NCBI GenBank assembly: GCA_016703105.1
Contig: JADJCS010000009.1
Location: forward strand, 333,670 to 397,669
Origin: Flavobacteriales bacterium
Lineage (GTDB): Bacteria; Bacteroidota; Bacteroidia; Flavobacteriales_F; PHOS-HE28
Length of the DNA: 64,000 bases
Direction: 5' to 3'
Position numbers and translations under genes: made by a program. The notes under the pieces were generated by a model, which saw only the letters and a program-made list of their open reading frames with translations, was not told the DNA's origin and did no database searches. This document shows, one piece after another, positions 46,514 through 59,800 of the stretch (the first letter of the stretch is position 1; each line of letters begins with the position of its first letter).

Positions 46514-49500
46514 TCAGTTTATCACCAGGCGCTGCGTGAAGACCCGCTCGCCTACGGTCAACTGCACCAGATAGACCCCGGTCCCCATGGTGCCGTCAAG
46601 TTCGACCACCGCGTTCAGATCGCTGTGGGCGACCACCAGGGCGTGGCGTAGTACCGGTCGTCCCAGCAGGTCGAGCACCTCGAGGTAGGCCGGGCCTTCG
46701 TAGTCGTCGATCCCGGTCAGGCTCAGGTTCAACTTGTCACCTTGGTTGGGATTGGGCCACAGCAGGAGCTCGGTACTTCCCAATTGCACCATCGGCTCTT
46801 CCATCGTACGACTGGCCACAGGCGGCGCGGCCGCGGTGGTGATGGTGCAGACGAGCCCCCAAGGGCAATAACTGGCACCGTTGTCGAAGCTGGCCCGCAC
46901 GCGCACGTTGTAAGTCTTGCCGTATTGCAGGGGCAGGGTGGCCCAGGGTTGCAACAGCAAGGAGGTGCTTGTGGAGGCGATGGTGCGCAGGTAGCTGGAG
47001 TTGATGTCATCGAACTCGAACTGGTACTTGTTGGCGCCGGAGATGTATTGGGCGTACAAGCGTTTGCTGCCATTGAGCACCACGTTGGTGATGCCGCAGC
47101 TGTGGTAGGGCGAGTTGATGTCGTTCACCAGTTGGGTGAGCGGGCACTGGCCGGCCACATCGATCTTCAGGCGGCAGGCGGGACCGAACTCCGCGTAGGT
47201 GCCATTGACGCGGCTGCGCACGCGCACGTTCAGCAACACATCCTGCGGCAGTGGCAGGGTGACCAGATCGCTGAAACGCAGGTAGGAGCAGCGTGCGGCG
47301 CCGATGGGGAACTGGTAGCTGGCCGTGGCGTGGCTCACGAAGATGCGCCGGGTGTAGCCACCATCGGGGTTGAAGAACCACCACTGGTAGCCGTCGTCGG
47401 TCTGGTTGCCGGTGCCGTACTGTGCACTCACGAGCGGATTGGGCTGCACCTGGATGAAGTCGCTGGGCAGCCAGGTCTCCACATCGCAACGCCAGGGCAC
47501 CACCTGGTCGGTGCCGATGGGCAGGCAGAAGCCGTTCACGCCGGCGATCTGGCTCACGCTGGTGAAGACGCCATCACCGGCATTGTCGATGATGCGGCCG
47601 CCGTTCTGCACGCTCAGCACATAGCCACCGGTGCCCATGCCGTTGCCACCACTATCGAGCACACGCAGGAAGTAGCACCCTGCGGGCAGGCATTGATCGA
47701 CGATCACGGTGCTCAGGTTGGCATAGCCGCTACCGGACCACACCGGTGCACCACCGCCTTGCGGGATGATCTCCCAGCTGGTCTGCGATGCGGCTCCGTC
47801 GGTGGTCAGGGTGAGCTCCAAATTGTTGCCCGGGCAGTTGCCCTGGCAGATGCAGCTTTCATTGAGCTGGTCATTGGAAGTATTGGGGTCGCCATCGTTG
47901 CACGGTGTTCCGATCTGGCCCGAAACGAAGGGGCAGGAATCGCAGGCGTCCCCTAGGCCATCGTTATCCGTATCCGCTTGGTCGGGGTTGGGTGTGGTGG
48001 GGCAGTTGTCCACACCGTCCTCGATCAGGTCACCGTCCGCGTCATCGAAGCAGGCTATAGCTCCCATGTAGCTGGAGCTGCCCGCATCACATGGAGGACA
48101 CACCACGGCTGCTTCCACCGGGTTGTAGGTTCCCGCCGCGCAGAGTTGGCAGGCGATCGAACCCAGCGTACCACTGAAACTTCCTGCCGGACATGCTAGA
48201 CATTCGATAGCCGCAGTGATAGGATTGTAGTAACCGGCCGCGCAGGATTGGCAGGCGATCGAGCCAGTGACAGCACTGAACGTTCCCGCGTCGCAGGCCA
48301 GACAGGAAGTGGCGGCGGTGGTCGGGTTGTAGTAACCGGCCGCGCAGGACTGGCAGGCGATGGAGCCCGTGACATCACTGAACGTTCCCGCATCGCAGGC
48401 CAGACAGGAAGTGGCGGCGGTGGTCGGGTTGTAGTAACCGGCCGGGCAGGACTGGCAGGCGATGGAGCCCGTGACATCACTGAACGTTCCCGCATCGCAG
48501 GCCAGACAGGAGGTGGCGGCGGTGTCGGGTTGTAGTACCCGGCCGCGCAGGACTGGCAGGCGATGGAGCCGGTGACGTCACTGAAGGTTCCCGCGTCGCA
48601 GGCCAGACAGGAAGTGGCGGCGGTGGTCGGGTTGTAGTAACCGGCCGCGCAGGACTGGCAGGCGATGGAGCCGGTGACATCACTGAAGGTTCCCGCGTCG
48701 CAGGCCAGACAGGAAGTGGCGGCGGTGGTCGGGTTGTAGTAACCGGCCGCACAGGACTGACAGGCGATCGAACCGGTGACATCACTGAAAGTACCTGCGC
48801 TGCATGCGTTGCACACGATCTGTCCGAAGCTGTCACTGAAATATCCCGCAGGACAGGCGAATTGGTCGACGCCATCCGGGCAATACGAACCCGGGGGGCA
48901 AAGCGTGCAGGCGGTGATCACTGTATTGAGACCGATCACCGTCGTGGTGGCGTAATAACCCAGTTCACAGTTGCACGTGGTGGTGTTCAGGTTGGGCGTG
49001 CCGTCCACCGCCAGCGGGCAATCATCGTCGCAGTCCGGTGTGCCGTCGCCGTCCGAATCATCAGCGACCACGTTCACGGTCACTTCGCAATCATCCGTGC
49101 AGCCATTGCCGTCCGTGTAGGTGTATGTGAGCACATTAGCACCGGGGGTCGCCGCTCCTGGGTCGAACTGGTTCCCGCTCACACCTGTGCCGCTCCATGT
49201 GCCGCCTGAAGGCGTTCCGCCCAAGGTGACCGGCGCATCGGTCGCGCAGTAGGGTCCGTAAGGTCCGTCGCATGAGACCACCGGCAGCGGGTTCACCACC
49301 ACTTCGCGCGTTGCCGTGTTTGAGCAGATACCGTTGCTGTAGGTGACCGTGTACGTGGTTGTGCTGCCCGGGGAAACGGTGATCGCGGCCGTCGTCGCTC
49401 CACCGGGGTTCCAGGTGTAGTCGTTCGCCGTGGGCAGGATGTTCACAAAGGTCTGCGCGATGGTCGTTGCCTGCGCGTTGTTGATGAAGGCCCCGCTGGC

Positions 49501-52290
49501 CCCGGCGTAGAGCATATAGTACACGCGGGTCACACCGGTGAGGCCGGTGATGTTCTGCTGGCTATCGTCCGTGGTGACGCCGATCGTTTGGCTGGCGCTG
49601 TTGGGCTGTGGGATAAGGAAGAGCTGGTTGATCGAAGGGTCGAAGGCGTTGTACACGCGCTTCAGGAAGGCGGTGTAAGTGATCCCGTTCGCACTGACCG
49701 TGAACGTATGCGTGTCCTGCGTTCCTTGTCCGTCCGCGCCGTTGTTGCCGGTGATGCTCATGGTGCTCAGGCCGTTGATGTCAGCGGCCCAGAAGAACAA
49801 TGTGGCCGGTCCGGTCTGGCAACCACCTGGTCCGAGATAGCGAGTGAAGTATTGCCCACCCGTGCCAAAGGAAGCGCTCGGTGTGATGGTATTGTCGGAA
49901 TAGCTGATGGCCGACCCGAGGTTGGTATTGATGTAGTTGCCTCCATCATACATGTCGCTGCACCCGTCGCTGATATTCGTACCGTTCACGCCGCCATCCA
50001 TGCCGAAGCCGCTCGGTGTCGGGATCGAAGCGATCAGACCTGGGCTGTTCGCATTGATCGCACTGAGCACACTGGCCAGTGAATTGTCAGGCGATCCGAT
50101 CGCCGTGAGTGTGATCGAGCCACCCGCGCAGATCACGGCCGGATCGGGAGTAATGCTTACCGTAGGCAGCGGCGTTACCGATACCACGATGCTCGCGCAG
50201 GTGGTGGTGTTGCAAGTGCCGTTATATCGGACGTAGTACGTGGTGGTCGTGCCCGGTGAAACGCTGATCGATGCTCCAATGCCCGCAGGCGTACCGCCGC
50301 ATGAGCCCAGTGAACCACTCGACGATGGCGCCTGTGCCCACTGTACCACCGGTCGCGGTAAGCGTCGTGCTACCACCTGTGCAAATGCTCGTTGATCCGC
50401 TAACACCGGTCGGAGCCACCGAAGCGGTGAACGGTGCGCTCGTCACATTGAGCTGGAGATTGCCGGAAGCAGTACTGCTGAAGTAGCTGCCCACCGTGAT
50501 GTAGTAGGTCGTTCCCGCCGCCGCGGTCCAACTCGCCCCGGCATAGTTGCTCGTGCAACCAGCGCCGTTGTCGTCGTTGCAGGCCACCTGGGTCCATGGC
50601 CGCTGCAGCCGCCGGTAGGAGGTGAAGACCGCGATCTCATCATCGAAGTTCGTACTGCCGGTACAAGTGATCGCCGTCATCGTGCCACAGATCCCGGTAA
50701 CTGTCCACCACACGTTCTTGTAGGGACCATCGCAGCTGCTCGTGGGCGAATCGTCGGTGGCGAGCGCGTTGGGGATCACCGGGCTCATGTAAGGGAGCGA
50801 TGCGATCGCGATCGCGTTGGCACAGGCGTCGTTCGCGGGTGCGCCCGCAGCCGTTACGAAGCTCCAATTGGTGCAACCGGTGGCGGTACCCACCGCGTTG
50901 CGAGGGACGATCCGCCAGTAGTACGTTGTGCTTCCGGACATGGCCCCCGTTGCATAGGTGGTGCCGGCCTGGTTGGATGATACCAAGGTTGGGGCCGGGT
51001 TCGTAGTGCCGAAATACACGTCATACCCGGTAGCGCCAGCAACAGCAGGCCAGCTCAATGTAGTTCCAGCGGCTGCGATGCCGGTGGCGCCGTTCGTCGG
51101 TGCGGTCGGTGCACCAGGACAGTTCGGCGGTGCCGTGATCGACCACTGCAAGGTGAAGGTGCCCGATCCATTGAAGCCATCCTGAATGTACCACACCGTC
51201 TGTGCGGAGCCGGTGCTGTTGAGCCAGGTGGTCTGGGCCAAACCATCGTTGTCCCAGCATTGGATCTGCGTGGTGCCCGGGCAGGTCGCGCCGTAGCCGA
51301 CGTACTCCCACTCATCATACCCGTTGCTGCTCTCCCCGATCGTCAGTTGCGAGCCGTTCGGCACGCTGATGTAGAAGATGCGGTCCGGCCAACCCGTGCG
51401 GCAAATGGAGATGTCATCCGCGTACCCGATGGTGGTACCGCTGAACGGGCTCAACAGCAAGGCCAGATCCTGTGCATTGCCGCAATTCTCACCTGGCAGC
51501 GCCGCGACCGATGTGTTGGTGATCGTGCTCGTCATGTTCACGTTGGCCGTGCCGCACGCCGAGTTGGTGTTGTAGTGGATGAAATAGGTGCCACCCGCGG
51601 AAGCGGTCCAGTTCAACGGGGTTGTGCCCGAGGCGACGAATGTTCCGTCGAAGGTCCCCGTCCGCACCGTGATGAAGGTTCCCGCGATGCTGCCCGTAGA
51701 GGTGAACGTATTGCCGGCGGTGGCGCCGGTCATCTGGTTGTATTCCGATTGCCATTGGTTGGTGGCGATGGTGTAGGCACCCGCTCCGCCACCGGTGCGG
51801 CGAACGCGCCAGGAATCCTGGAAGTGTTGGTGCATGAAATGGGCAGTGCTGTGCAGCGCACGCTGATGGTGCCGCTGGCCGATCCATTGGGATCGCAGTT
51901 ATAGCGATGAAGGACCATGTCCTTCGTGCCCCCGATCGTCGGCGCGTAGTTGATGGATGCGGCAGCCCCTGAGCATTCCGGTCCGTTGTCGTCGTTATAG
52001 CCCTCGGAGGTGCCGCCACCGCTAGGGTAGATCGTGATCTGCGTGTCGAACCCGCTTCCGCAGTTGTACACACGGTAGGTGGCACCGGCGATAATGCCAG
52101 TAACGCGGTACGCTTGTCCGGCGTTCATCGTCGGGCTCGTGATCGTCGTGCCGACAGTAGCTGGTGCAGCGACCGTGGCCACGATACCCGGCGTACCGTA
52201 GGCGCACTGGGCCATTGCATGGTGAACAGGCCAGAAGGATCCAGCGATCATCACGATCGCCTTGGACAAATGGAGTACTGCATTCCGCAT
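46514..52290 (-). CDS. Giant T9SS cargo 1 (cysteine repeats, type 3 thrombospondin; several frameshifts)
   Basis: Read as one gene of about 1,925 codons broken into frames 51730-52290, 50222-51835, 48196-50406 and 46514-48118. It starts with the signal peptide MRNAVLHLSKAIVMIAGSFW, then a beta-rich region and a fibronectin-like segment (PTNGATGIAAAGTTLSWPAV). Further domains contain DYTWNPGGATTAAITVSPGS, followed by seven 34-residue cysteine repeats (CLACDAGTFSDVTGSIACQS type, like ephrin-receptor/GCC2 modules). A thrombospondin type 3 repeat follows (DNDGLGDACDSC). The last 440 residues are the block shared by all four cargos, ending in LWPNPNQGD and GVYLVQLTVGERVFTQRLVI. Breaks are at about 51810-51822, 50306-50308 (CCC) and the 101-bp repeat near 48530. 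Exported via Sec, then T9SS. No enzyme domain seen. Confidence 0.75.
48097..48809 (-). repeat. Seven tandem 102-bp units encoding 34-residue cysteine repeats
   Basis: Units start (as read on the + strand) at 48097, 48199, 48301, 48403, 48505, 48606 and 48708. The spacing is 102 bp except between 48505 and 48606, which is 101 bp; that missing base shifts the frame. The middle units are nearly identical, while the outer ones (48097 and 48199) have diverged. Each encodes four Cys in the pattern CLAC-x(13)-CQSC. Confidence 0.9.
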
Positions 52291-52363
52291 CGGAGTGGGG
52301 TTGGAAGGTGGATGGAGCGTTTCGCAGGGAGGGTCGCCCAGCGAGCGCGATCGGGTAGGTCTT

Positions 52364-52371
52364 GAAAGATA
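52364..52371 (-). promoter_or_regulatory. Possible -7 box of cargo gene 1
   Basis: On the minus strand this reads TATCTTTC, one mismatch from TAnnTTTG, 73 bp before the ATG at 52290. A TTG lies about 20 bp further upstream. Suggestive only. Confidence 0.3.
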
Positions 52372-52476
52372 GGGGGTTGCCCGGAACGGGCAAGCCGCAG
52401 CGGAATTCCCATGGGCCGGGACTTCGCCCAGACCTGGTGGAGGGCTCGCCCACGCCGGTCACCACACCCCAAAAGC

Positions 52477-52507
52477 GAAGCCCCCTGGGGTTCTCCCAAG
52501 GGGCTTC
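52477..52507 (-). terminator. Terminator of cargo gene 2
   Basis: An 8-bp perfect stem (52477-52484 with 52500-52507), extended after one mismatch, lies 22 bp past the stop at 52530. On the minus strand it is followed by GCTTTT. Confidence 0.65.
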
Positions 52508-52529
52508 ACCGGTTATGTTCTTGCTTCGG

Positions 52530-55500
52530 TTACTCGATCACCAAGCGCTGCACGCGTTGTGCGCCTTGGTCCTGCAAGGTCACGAGGTAGACGCCTGCTG
52601 GCAGTCGCCCATCCAGTGACATGATCTCACGCACGGTACCATCGGTCACCGGGACCTTCGCCGCATGCACTTGCTTGCCGAACAGGTCCATGATCACCAC
52701 CTCGGCGGTCACCGCTTCTTCGGAGAGGCCATCGGCGATCAGGTTGAGCACATCCCCGCGGTTCGGGTTCGGCCACAGGCGGAACTCATGGCTCTCCTCA
52801 CCGATCACGGTGATCATGCCACGACCTTGCCCTTGTGCGGGCGGTGTCGGTGCGGTGGTGATGGTGCATGCGTTCCCCCACGGGCAGTAGTTCGCACCGT
52901 TGTCATAGCTCACCCGCACACGCACCGAGTAGGTGGTGTTGTACTGCAAGGGTAGCGTGGCCCAGGGCACCAGGTGAAGCGATGAACCCGGGATGGCGAT
53001 ACGGCGCAGGTAGGTCGAGTTGATGTCATCGAACTCGAACTGGTACTTCACCACATTGGCCACATACACCGCGTGCAGGTATTGGCTACCGTTCAACAGC
53101 ACGTTGGTGAGCCCGCAGGAGTGGTTCGGCGAGTTCGTGTCGTCCACCAATTGCGTGGTCGGGCACTGGTTCACCAGGTCGATCTTCAGGCGACAGGCCG
53201 GACCGAACTCGCTGTACACGCCGTTCACCATGGAGCGCACGCGGACGTTCAACAGGGTGTTGTGCGGCAGCGGAAGCGTGACCAGATCGCTGAGGCGCAG
53301 GTAGCTGCAGCGTGCAGGGCCCCAAGGGAACAGATAGTTGTTGGTGGCATGCGTTACCAGCACGCGCCGGCTGTACGCCCCGTTCGGGTTGAAGAACCAG
53401 AACTGGTACCCATCGTCCGCCTGGTTGCCGATGCCGAACTGAGCGCTCACGGCCGGGTTCTCCTCTGCGGCGGCCCAATCGGTAGGCAACAGGTTCTCCA
53501 GGTCGCAGCGGCTGGGTTTCCGGTCCGGGCCCAGGGGCAGGCAGAATCCCTGACCGTTCAACAATTCGCTTGTGAAGGTGAAGTTGCCATTGCCATTGTT
53601 GTCGATGATGCGCTCGTTCTGTCCGTCGCGCAGGGCGTAGCCACCGGTGGTCATACCATCCCCGAAGCTGTCCATCACGCGCAGCACGTAGCATCCGTCC
53701 GGCAGCGGGCAGTTCAGCGGAATGCTGCTGTTGTTCGCATAGTTGGAACCGGAGCACAGCGCCGCACCGCCGCCCAGGGGAATGATCTCCCAGGAGGTCT
53801 GGCTGCCGTTCGCATCGGTGTTCAGAGTGAGGCCCACGATCTCGCCGGTCGGTGTTCCCGCGCAGGCACAGCTCGCGTCGTACACGTCGTTCACCGTGTT
53901 CGCGTCGTTATCATCGCAGGTGGTGCCCGGGACCGCGGGTCCACCGGGCACACCGGCGCAATCGAGCGGCGTGCCGAGGCACTGGCAGCTGGCGTTCACC
54001 ATATCGTTCCCTGTGTTCGGGTTGCCGTCGTTGCAGGCGGTACCGGGTTCCGCGTTCCCGCATCCACAGGTGCCGGGGGCGGTCTTGTTCGGATCGAGCG
54101 GGCACTGGTCGTTGCAGTCCGCAGCGGCGTCACCATCGGTATCCGTGTCCGGCGTGCCGCAACCGCATACCCCGGGTGCGATCTTGTTCGGGTCGGTGGG
54201 GCAGCCGTCCAGGCAGTCCATCACGGTATCACCGTCACCATCCACATCCGGGTTGCCGCAGCCGCAGATACCCTCCCAGGTCTTGTTCGGATCGGTGGGG
54301 CAGCCGTCGTCGAAGTCGCAGGTGCCATCGCTATCGGTGTCGGTGTAGGTACCCGCGCAATTGCACAGGCCATCGAGCACATCGTTCAAGGTGCAATCCA
54401 CGCCATCATCACAGGCGGATCCGATCTGGCCGCTCACGGTGGGGCAGTTGTCGTTAGCATCGCAGACGCCATCGCTGTCCGTGTCGGTATAGGTGCCCGC
54501 GCAGTTGCAGGAAGCGTCCAGCACATCATTGAGGGTGCATGCGTTCCCATCGTTGCAAGCGCTGCCGATCACCCCGAACACGCTGGGGCAATCATCGGTG
54601 CTGTTCGCCACATGGTTCAAGGGTGCGGTGCAGGCCAGTTGGCTGCTGCCGGGGTCACCGAAGCCATCGGCGTCCGTGTCCGCGTACCAGAGCGTTGCGG
54701 CCGGTTCGGTCACCGTCACGGTGGCCTGTGCGTTCGCGCACGGTGTTGCTGTCACGGTATAGGTGTACACACCGGGGTCCATGGTGGCGGGGTCGTAGTT
54801 CCCTCCGATCACCGGGCTCGGTCCTGTCCATGCACCACCGGCATCCGGTGTGCCCCCGAGCGAGGCGGACAGCGCCACTGCACTTTGGTTGCTACAGATG
54901 TCCAGGGTGCCACTCGTACCCGCATTGGGCGCGGTGATGGCGGTAACGCTCGCGGTTGTCGCGCTCGCGCTGCATCCGTTCGTGGAGGTCGCGGTCACAG
55001 TGTAGGTACGCGTCTGCGTGACCGTCACACCGGTCGGGCTCTGGCTGCTGGAGGTGTAGCCCGCAGGGGTGGAGGTCCAGCCCCAGGTGAGCGTAGCGGG
55101 TGTCCCGGTCAGGGTCACGTTGTCGATCGCCCACCACCAATCGTAAGTGGCCGCGTAGCGGAAACGTATGTAGAGCACCTCTTCTCCTATGTAGGCATCG
55201 AGGTTCACCGTGGCCAGCACAAAGCCGTTCACCGCGCCTTGCGTGGAACTGTGGGTCTGCTCGATGGTCCAGTTCTGACCGTCGGTGGAAACTTCCACGC
55301 GTCCACGATCGCCCGCCCCGAATTGAACCGGTAGTGGTGGTAGTACGAAAGGCTGAGCGAGGAATAGCCTTCGGTGTTGATGCCCGGCGACCGAAGGACC
55401 GTGGCGGTGGTACCGCCGGAACCTTGATCATCCGAATTGCTCAACACGAATTGCGTGTCGTCATTGCTGCTGAAAGTGGGGTCCGAGCCACTCGATGCGT

Positions 55501-56720
55501 TGTAGAAATAGCTGTTCGGACGAAGCGTCCAGGCCGCGTCCGCTACGGTGCCACCGGTGCTTGTGTTTTCGGTGGCCCATCCGTTGAAGCCGCTGTTGAA
55601 GTCGTTGCTCAGGAGTGTGGTGGGCAGGTTCGTAGCGGACCCCGTAAGGTCGATGGTGCCACCTGTGCATACGGGAAGTAGCGGACGGGGTCGCACTAGC
55701 TGCGGTAGGAGCTTCTTTCACGCTCACTTCCACCTGCTGCGTGCCAGCGAACGCGCAGCCGGGGCTGGTGCCGCTCACCGTGTAAACGGTCAATGTGGAT
55801 GGGTTCGCGGTAACCGTCGCACCGGTGGTGCCGCCGCCTGCCGGTTGCGGGCGACCACGTATTCGTGGCACCGGATGCGGTCAAGGCCACGCTCCCTCCT
55901 GGCAGTAGCTCGCCGGGGAAGGGCTCACCGATACGGTGGGTGGCGTGCAAGCCGACCAGGTGTAGATCTGCCCGCTGGTCCAGGATTTCGCGGGCGAGGC
56001 GTTCGTGAAGCGCACCTTGTGGCTGAACGAGGTTCCGGCCAGGCTGTTCGCCCAGGTTTCGGCGCCGCTTTCCACGCGCCGGCTGTTCAGGTTGGATAGC
56101 AAGAGGTTGCTCGGTCCGCGCAGGCCCACTTCCGGTTGGAAGGTGGTCGCGTTGTCCGGAGTGCTGCGCGGACCGTAGATGATCACGATCGCGTTGGTGG
56201 CGGTGTTGAGCCGGATCTGGAAGGTGAAGTTCTCGCTTTCGTTCTGGCGGCGTACGCCCTTCCATTGGATCACCACTTCGCTGCCCACGGTCTCCCAGCG
56301 GATCGTGCGCGTATTCAAGCCCGTGCGGTTCTCGATGTCCGTGCCGAACGCACTGATGGCACCATCGTATGCCTCGTTCCCGCTGATGGGGGTGAAGTTG
56401 GTGGCGCTGGGGGCTGAGCCGAACGTGATGAAGCCGTTACTGGACACGTACATCGATGTGTACACCGTGCCGTTGAAGTTGAAGGAGGGGATGGTCTGGG
56501 CGGAGGAAACGGAGTTGTCGAAAGTGGCGCCAAAACCGCCCCAGAGCTGCGTGCCACCCGTGATCTCCGTGTAGGTGCCTGAGCTGCCCGCAAAGGTGTA
56601 GTTGGTCGATACCTGCGCTTGGGATGCACCCGCCCACACCAGGAGGAAGCAGAGCGGGGTCGCCATGCTTTTCAGCATGCCCATCAAGCGGTTCGGAACG
56701 GTGCGTAGTGACTGGTTCAT
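52530..56720 (-). CDS. Giant T9SS cargo 2 (thrombospondin type 3-rich; several frameshifts)
   Basis: Reconstructed from frames 55881-56777, 55461-55871, 55229-55696 and 52530-55298, about 1,395 codons. The start is MNQSLRTVPNRLMGMLKSMA at 56720 with a signal peptide (LCFLLVWAGASQAQ). The N-terminal region (about 40-270) resembles a lectin-like or adhesin domain (FGATFDNSVSSAQTIPSFNF). A MAM-like or jelly-roll domain follows (DNVTLTGTPATLTWGWTST). Then come many thrombospondin type 3/Cys-rich calcium repeats (DTDSDGVCDANDNCP, DPNKTAPGTCGCGN and others). The shared C-terminal block follows (from about 53848) and ends in LWPNPNRGD and GVYLVTLQDQGAQRVQRLVI. Breaks fall near 55905, 55845, 55685 and 55305. 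A secreted surface protein by inference. Confidence 0.75.
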
Positions 56721-56841
56721 GTTCGCGTGGTTACAGGTGTCCTGAGGCTGCGGTCCTGTTCGCCTCTCTTTGTTCATGGCGAAAGGGTATACGGCCGTGG
56801 GCGTTCTACGCGGCGGCAGGTCCCCGGGTTCTGGAAAAAGA

Positions 56842-56865
56842 AAAGGCCCCCCGAAGGAGGCCTTT
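56842..56865 (-). terminator. Terminator of cargo gene 3
   Basis: AAAGGCC...GGCCTTT (7 bp at the base, extended past a bulge) lies 24 bp past the stop at 56889. On the minus strand the hairpin is followed by TCTTTTTC. Confidence 0.65.
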
Positions 56866-56888
56866 CCAGTATCGGACGATGTGGTGGT

Positions 56889-59800
56889 TTACCGCACCAC
56901 CAAACGTTCCATGTGCTGCGTTCCCTCCGCAGTGAACCGCATGAGGTACACACCGCTGCTCAAGTGCTGTTGGGGCGTGATGTGGGCTTGCAGGAAGCCA
57001 TCGGCCATGGCGATACGCTCCTGGTGCAGCGTTCTGCCGTTCAGGTCGAGGACTTCCAAAGTGATCGTCCCTTCCTGTACCATCGGCACGGTCCAGCGGA
57101 TATCGAAAGTTCCATCGGCGGTCGGGTTCGGCCATACCTCGGGACGCTCGGTCCCCAGAGCCGCCACCTCGGTGGTCTCCATCGCGCGCCCGTTCTGCGC
57201 AGGCACGTTCAGGATGTTCACCACACACACATCGCCGAGCGGGCAGTAGGTCGCGCCACCGTCGAAGCTGGCTTGCACCTGCACGTCGTAGATGCCTCCG
57301 TTCACCAGGGGTAGGGTCACCCAGTTGAGCACAAGGGTAGGGGTGTTCGTGGCGATGTTCCGCAGGTAGCCTTCGTTCGCGTTCTCGAAGCGGAACCGGT
57401 ACTTGTTGGCGCCGGCCACAGGGAAGCAATGCACTTTGTCACTTCCGCCGAATTCACGTTGCACACCGCAGGAGAAGTTCTGGTGGTTCTGCGTGTCGAT
57501 CAACTTGGTGGAAGGGCAGGGGTCCACCGCGATCCGGAAGCGGCATGCCGGCCCCCATGGGCTGTTCGCACCGTTCACGCGACTGCGTACCCGCACGTTC
57601 ATCAGCGTGTTCGCCGGCAGCGGGTTCGTCTGGATGTTGTTCAGCGCCAATTTGGTGGCACGGATCGCATTGGCCGGGCCGAAGCCACCACTGGTAGCGT
57701 GGTTGCGGAAGATCCTGCGGCTGTAGCCACCGCTCGGGCTGAAGAACCAGAACTGGTAGCCGTCATCAGAGTTCGGCATTGCTGCTCACGGGCCACTGGG
57801 CGCTCACCTCCGGGTTGGCGCTGGCGTACACATTGTCATTGGCCCCGAAGAACTCCTGACGACAATCGCTGGCGATAAGCTTGTCCGTCCCCAGCGGGTT
57901 GCAGAAGGACTCCCAGGGGCGGAGGTGCAGGTGCTGGTGAAAGCACCGCCGTTGCCCCCGTTGTCCAGCACTGCGTCGCCGTTGTTGTTGCGCAGCACCC
58001 AGCCACCGCCCGGGATCCCGTTGTTCCCCGCGTCGTTCACGGTGAGTTCGAAGCAGGCGCCCACCGGTACACAGAAGGAGGAGGAAACGGTGTTGTTGTT
58101 CAGCACAGGGGCACCGGAAGCGAGGATGAACGCGCTGTTCGCGTCCTTCACTTGCCAGCTGATGTCCGCACCGTTCGCATCGGTGGTGAGGTCCAGGGAC
58201 CAGGTGTCGCACGGAGCGGGTGTACCGGTGCATGCGCAGGCGGTGATCGCATCGCCACTGGTGAACGGGTTGCCGTCATCGCACAGGTCGCCGTTCAGAC
58301 CGGCGAGCGCGGGGCAGTCATCCGTGTTGTCGGCCACGTAGCCCAAAGGCTGGGCGCAAGCCATCTGCATGCTGCCCGGATCGCCGAAGGTGTCGTTGTC
58401 CGCGTCCTCGTACCAGGCTGTGGCGGCCGTCACCGTGATGGTGAACGTGCAGTTCGAGCTGCACCCGTTGCCGTCGGTATAGTTGTAGGTGATCAGGTTC
58501 GCACCCACGTTGGCCAAAGCCGGATCGAAGTTGCCACCGCTCACCCCTGTGCCGCTGTATGCGCCACCGGAAGGACTGCCACCGGTCAAGGCGAAGGCCG
58601 CATCCGCGCTGCACACACCGAAGTCCGCCGGGCAGGTCACCACGGGCGGCGTATTCACTACCACGGGGATGATGAGGTTGGAGGAACCGCAAGAACTGTT
58701 CGCGCCGTGAGGGTATAGTTGCCCGATGCAGCTCCCGTCACGCTCACGTTCGCACTGGTGTTGTTCGGAGCGAAAGTGCCTGTGCCGGACCAGAGCAAGG
58801 TTGGTGTCGGACTACCGGTGACCGTAGCGCCGAGCGTGACGGCAGCAGGCGAACATACCGGGCTGTTCGTGGTGGGCAACGTGATCTGCGGTACGGTGCA
58901 GAAGTTCAGCTGCGCGTACACCAACCGCCCGACATCGGTGCCAGCGTTGTCGCAAATGCTCAGCAACCAGCTCCCGTTCGGATCACCCGTGAAACCAGCC
59001 AGGGATTGCTCCGGGTTGTAGGTGCCGCCCACGTTGCTCGTGTTCGTATCGGTAAGGGCGGTTCCGCCATCCTGCAAGGTGAACACGGTCCCCGGGCAAG
59101 CCTGCCGGGTTCCCCAGGTTGTCCCCGTTGCCGAATCGGTTCATCACCAGGTTGCGCGTAACTCCGCTCAGGGCGGTAAGCGTGATCTGCATATCGCTGT
59201 TCCAGGTGTGGGCAACGATCAGTTCCACGCTGAAGAGTGGCGTTCCGCCGCCGGTGCCAAGCAACCGTGGGCAAACCGGTGACCTGGATGGGGGCGTTCA
59301 TCCGAAGCCACCGCCGCAACCGTTATCCAGGATGTTATTCAAGCCGTTGGTGCCGGAGATGCAAGTGCCATCGTTGTAGTAGGTAACGACCACTGGCCCA
59401 CGGCGCCATTCCGCCAACGAAGGAGCCGCTGAGTGCGGACGCGCCGCCGCCACCCCCCAGGGGCGGCGCCCGACCATTCCCTGCGGAGGTCCCACCACCG
59501 CCACCATTTCCTCCACCCGCGGGCGCGGTCCCGCCGTGGAGTTGGCACCGTTGCCGCCTACGGCACCATATCCTGCAGATGAGCCACCACCGCCCCACAG
59601 ATCAAAACCGAAGGGTGCCCGTTGGCACCGGTACCGCCGTTGAATTTCACCCTACCGAGGACGCTGCGGCGTCACCTCTGGCCACCGGTGGTGTTGTTGG
59701 CCACACGCTTCCCGCCCTTGGCCATCGCCGTTGCTTGCGGTGTTGAACCAGGAATCACCACCCGGGGTGGCGGTCGTGCTTCCTGCACCAACGGTCACCG

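Noticed and set aside
46742..47956. 404-codon plus-strand frame opposite cargo gene 1
   Set aside because: Mirror of the shared C-terminal module, without features of its own.
48097..48809. Regular repeats considered as a CRISPR array
   Set aside because: Units are 102 bp with no unique spacers and encode a protein repeat in frame; no cas genes are near.
53073..55334. 753-codon plus-strand frame opposite cargo gene 2
   Set aside because: The opposite strand has recognisable thrombospondin and T9SS domains; this frame is Val/Ala/Arg-rich with no domain.
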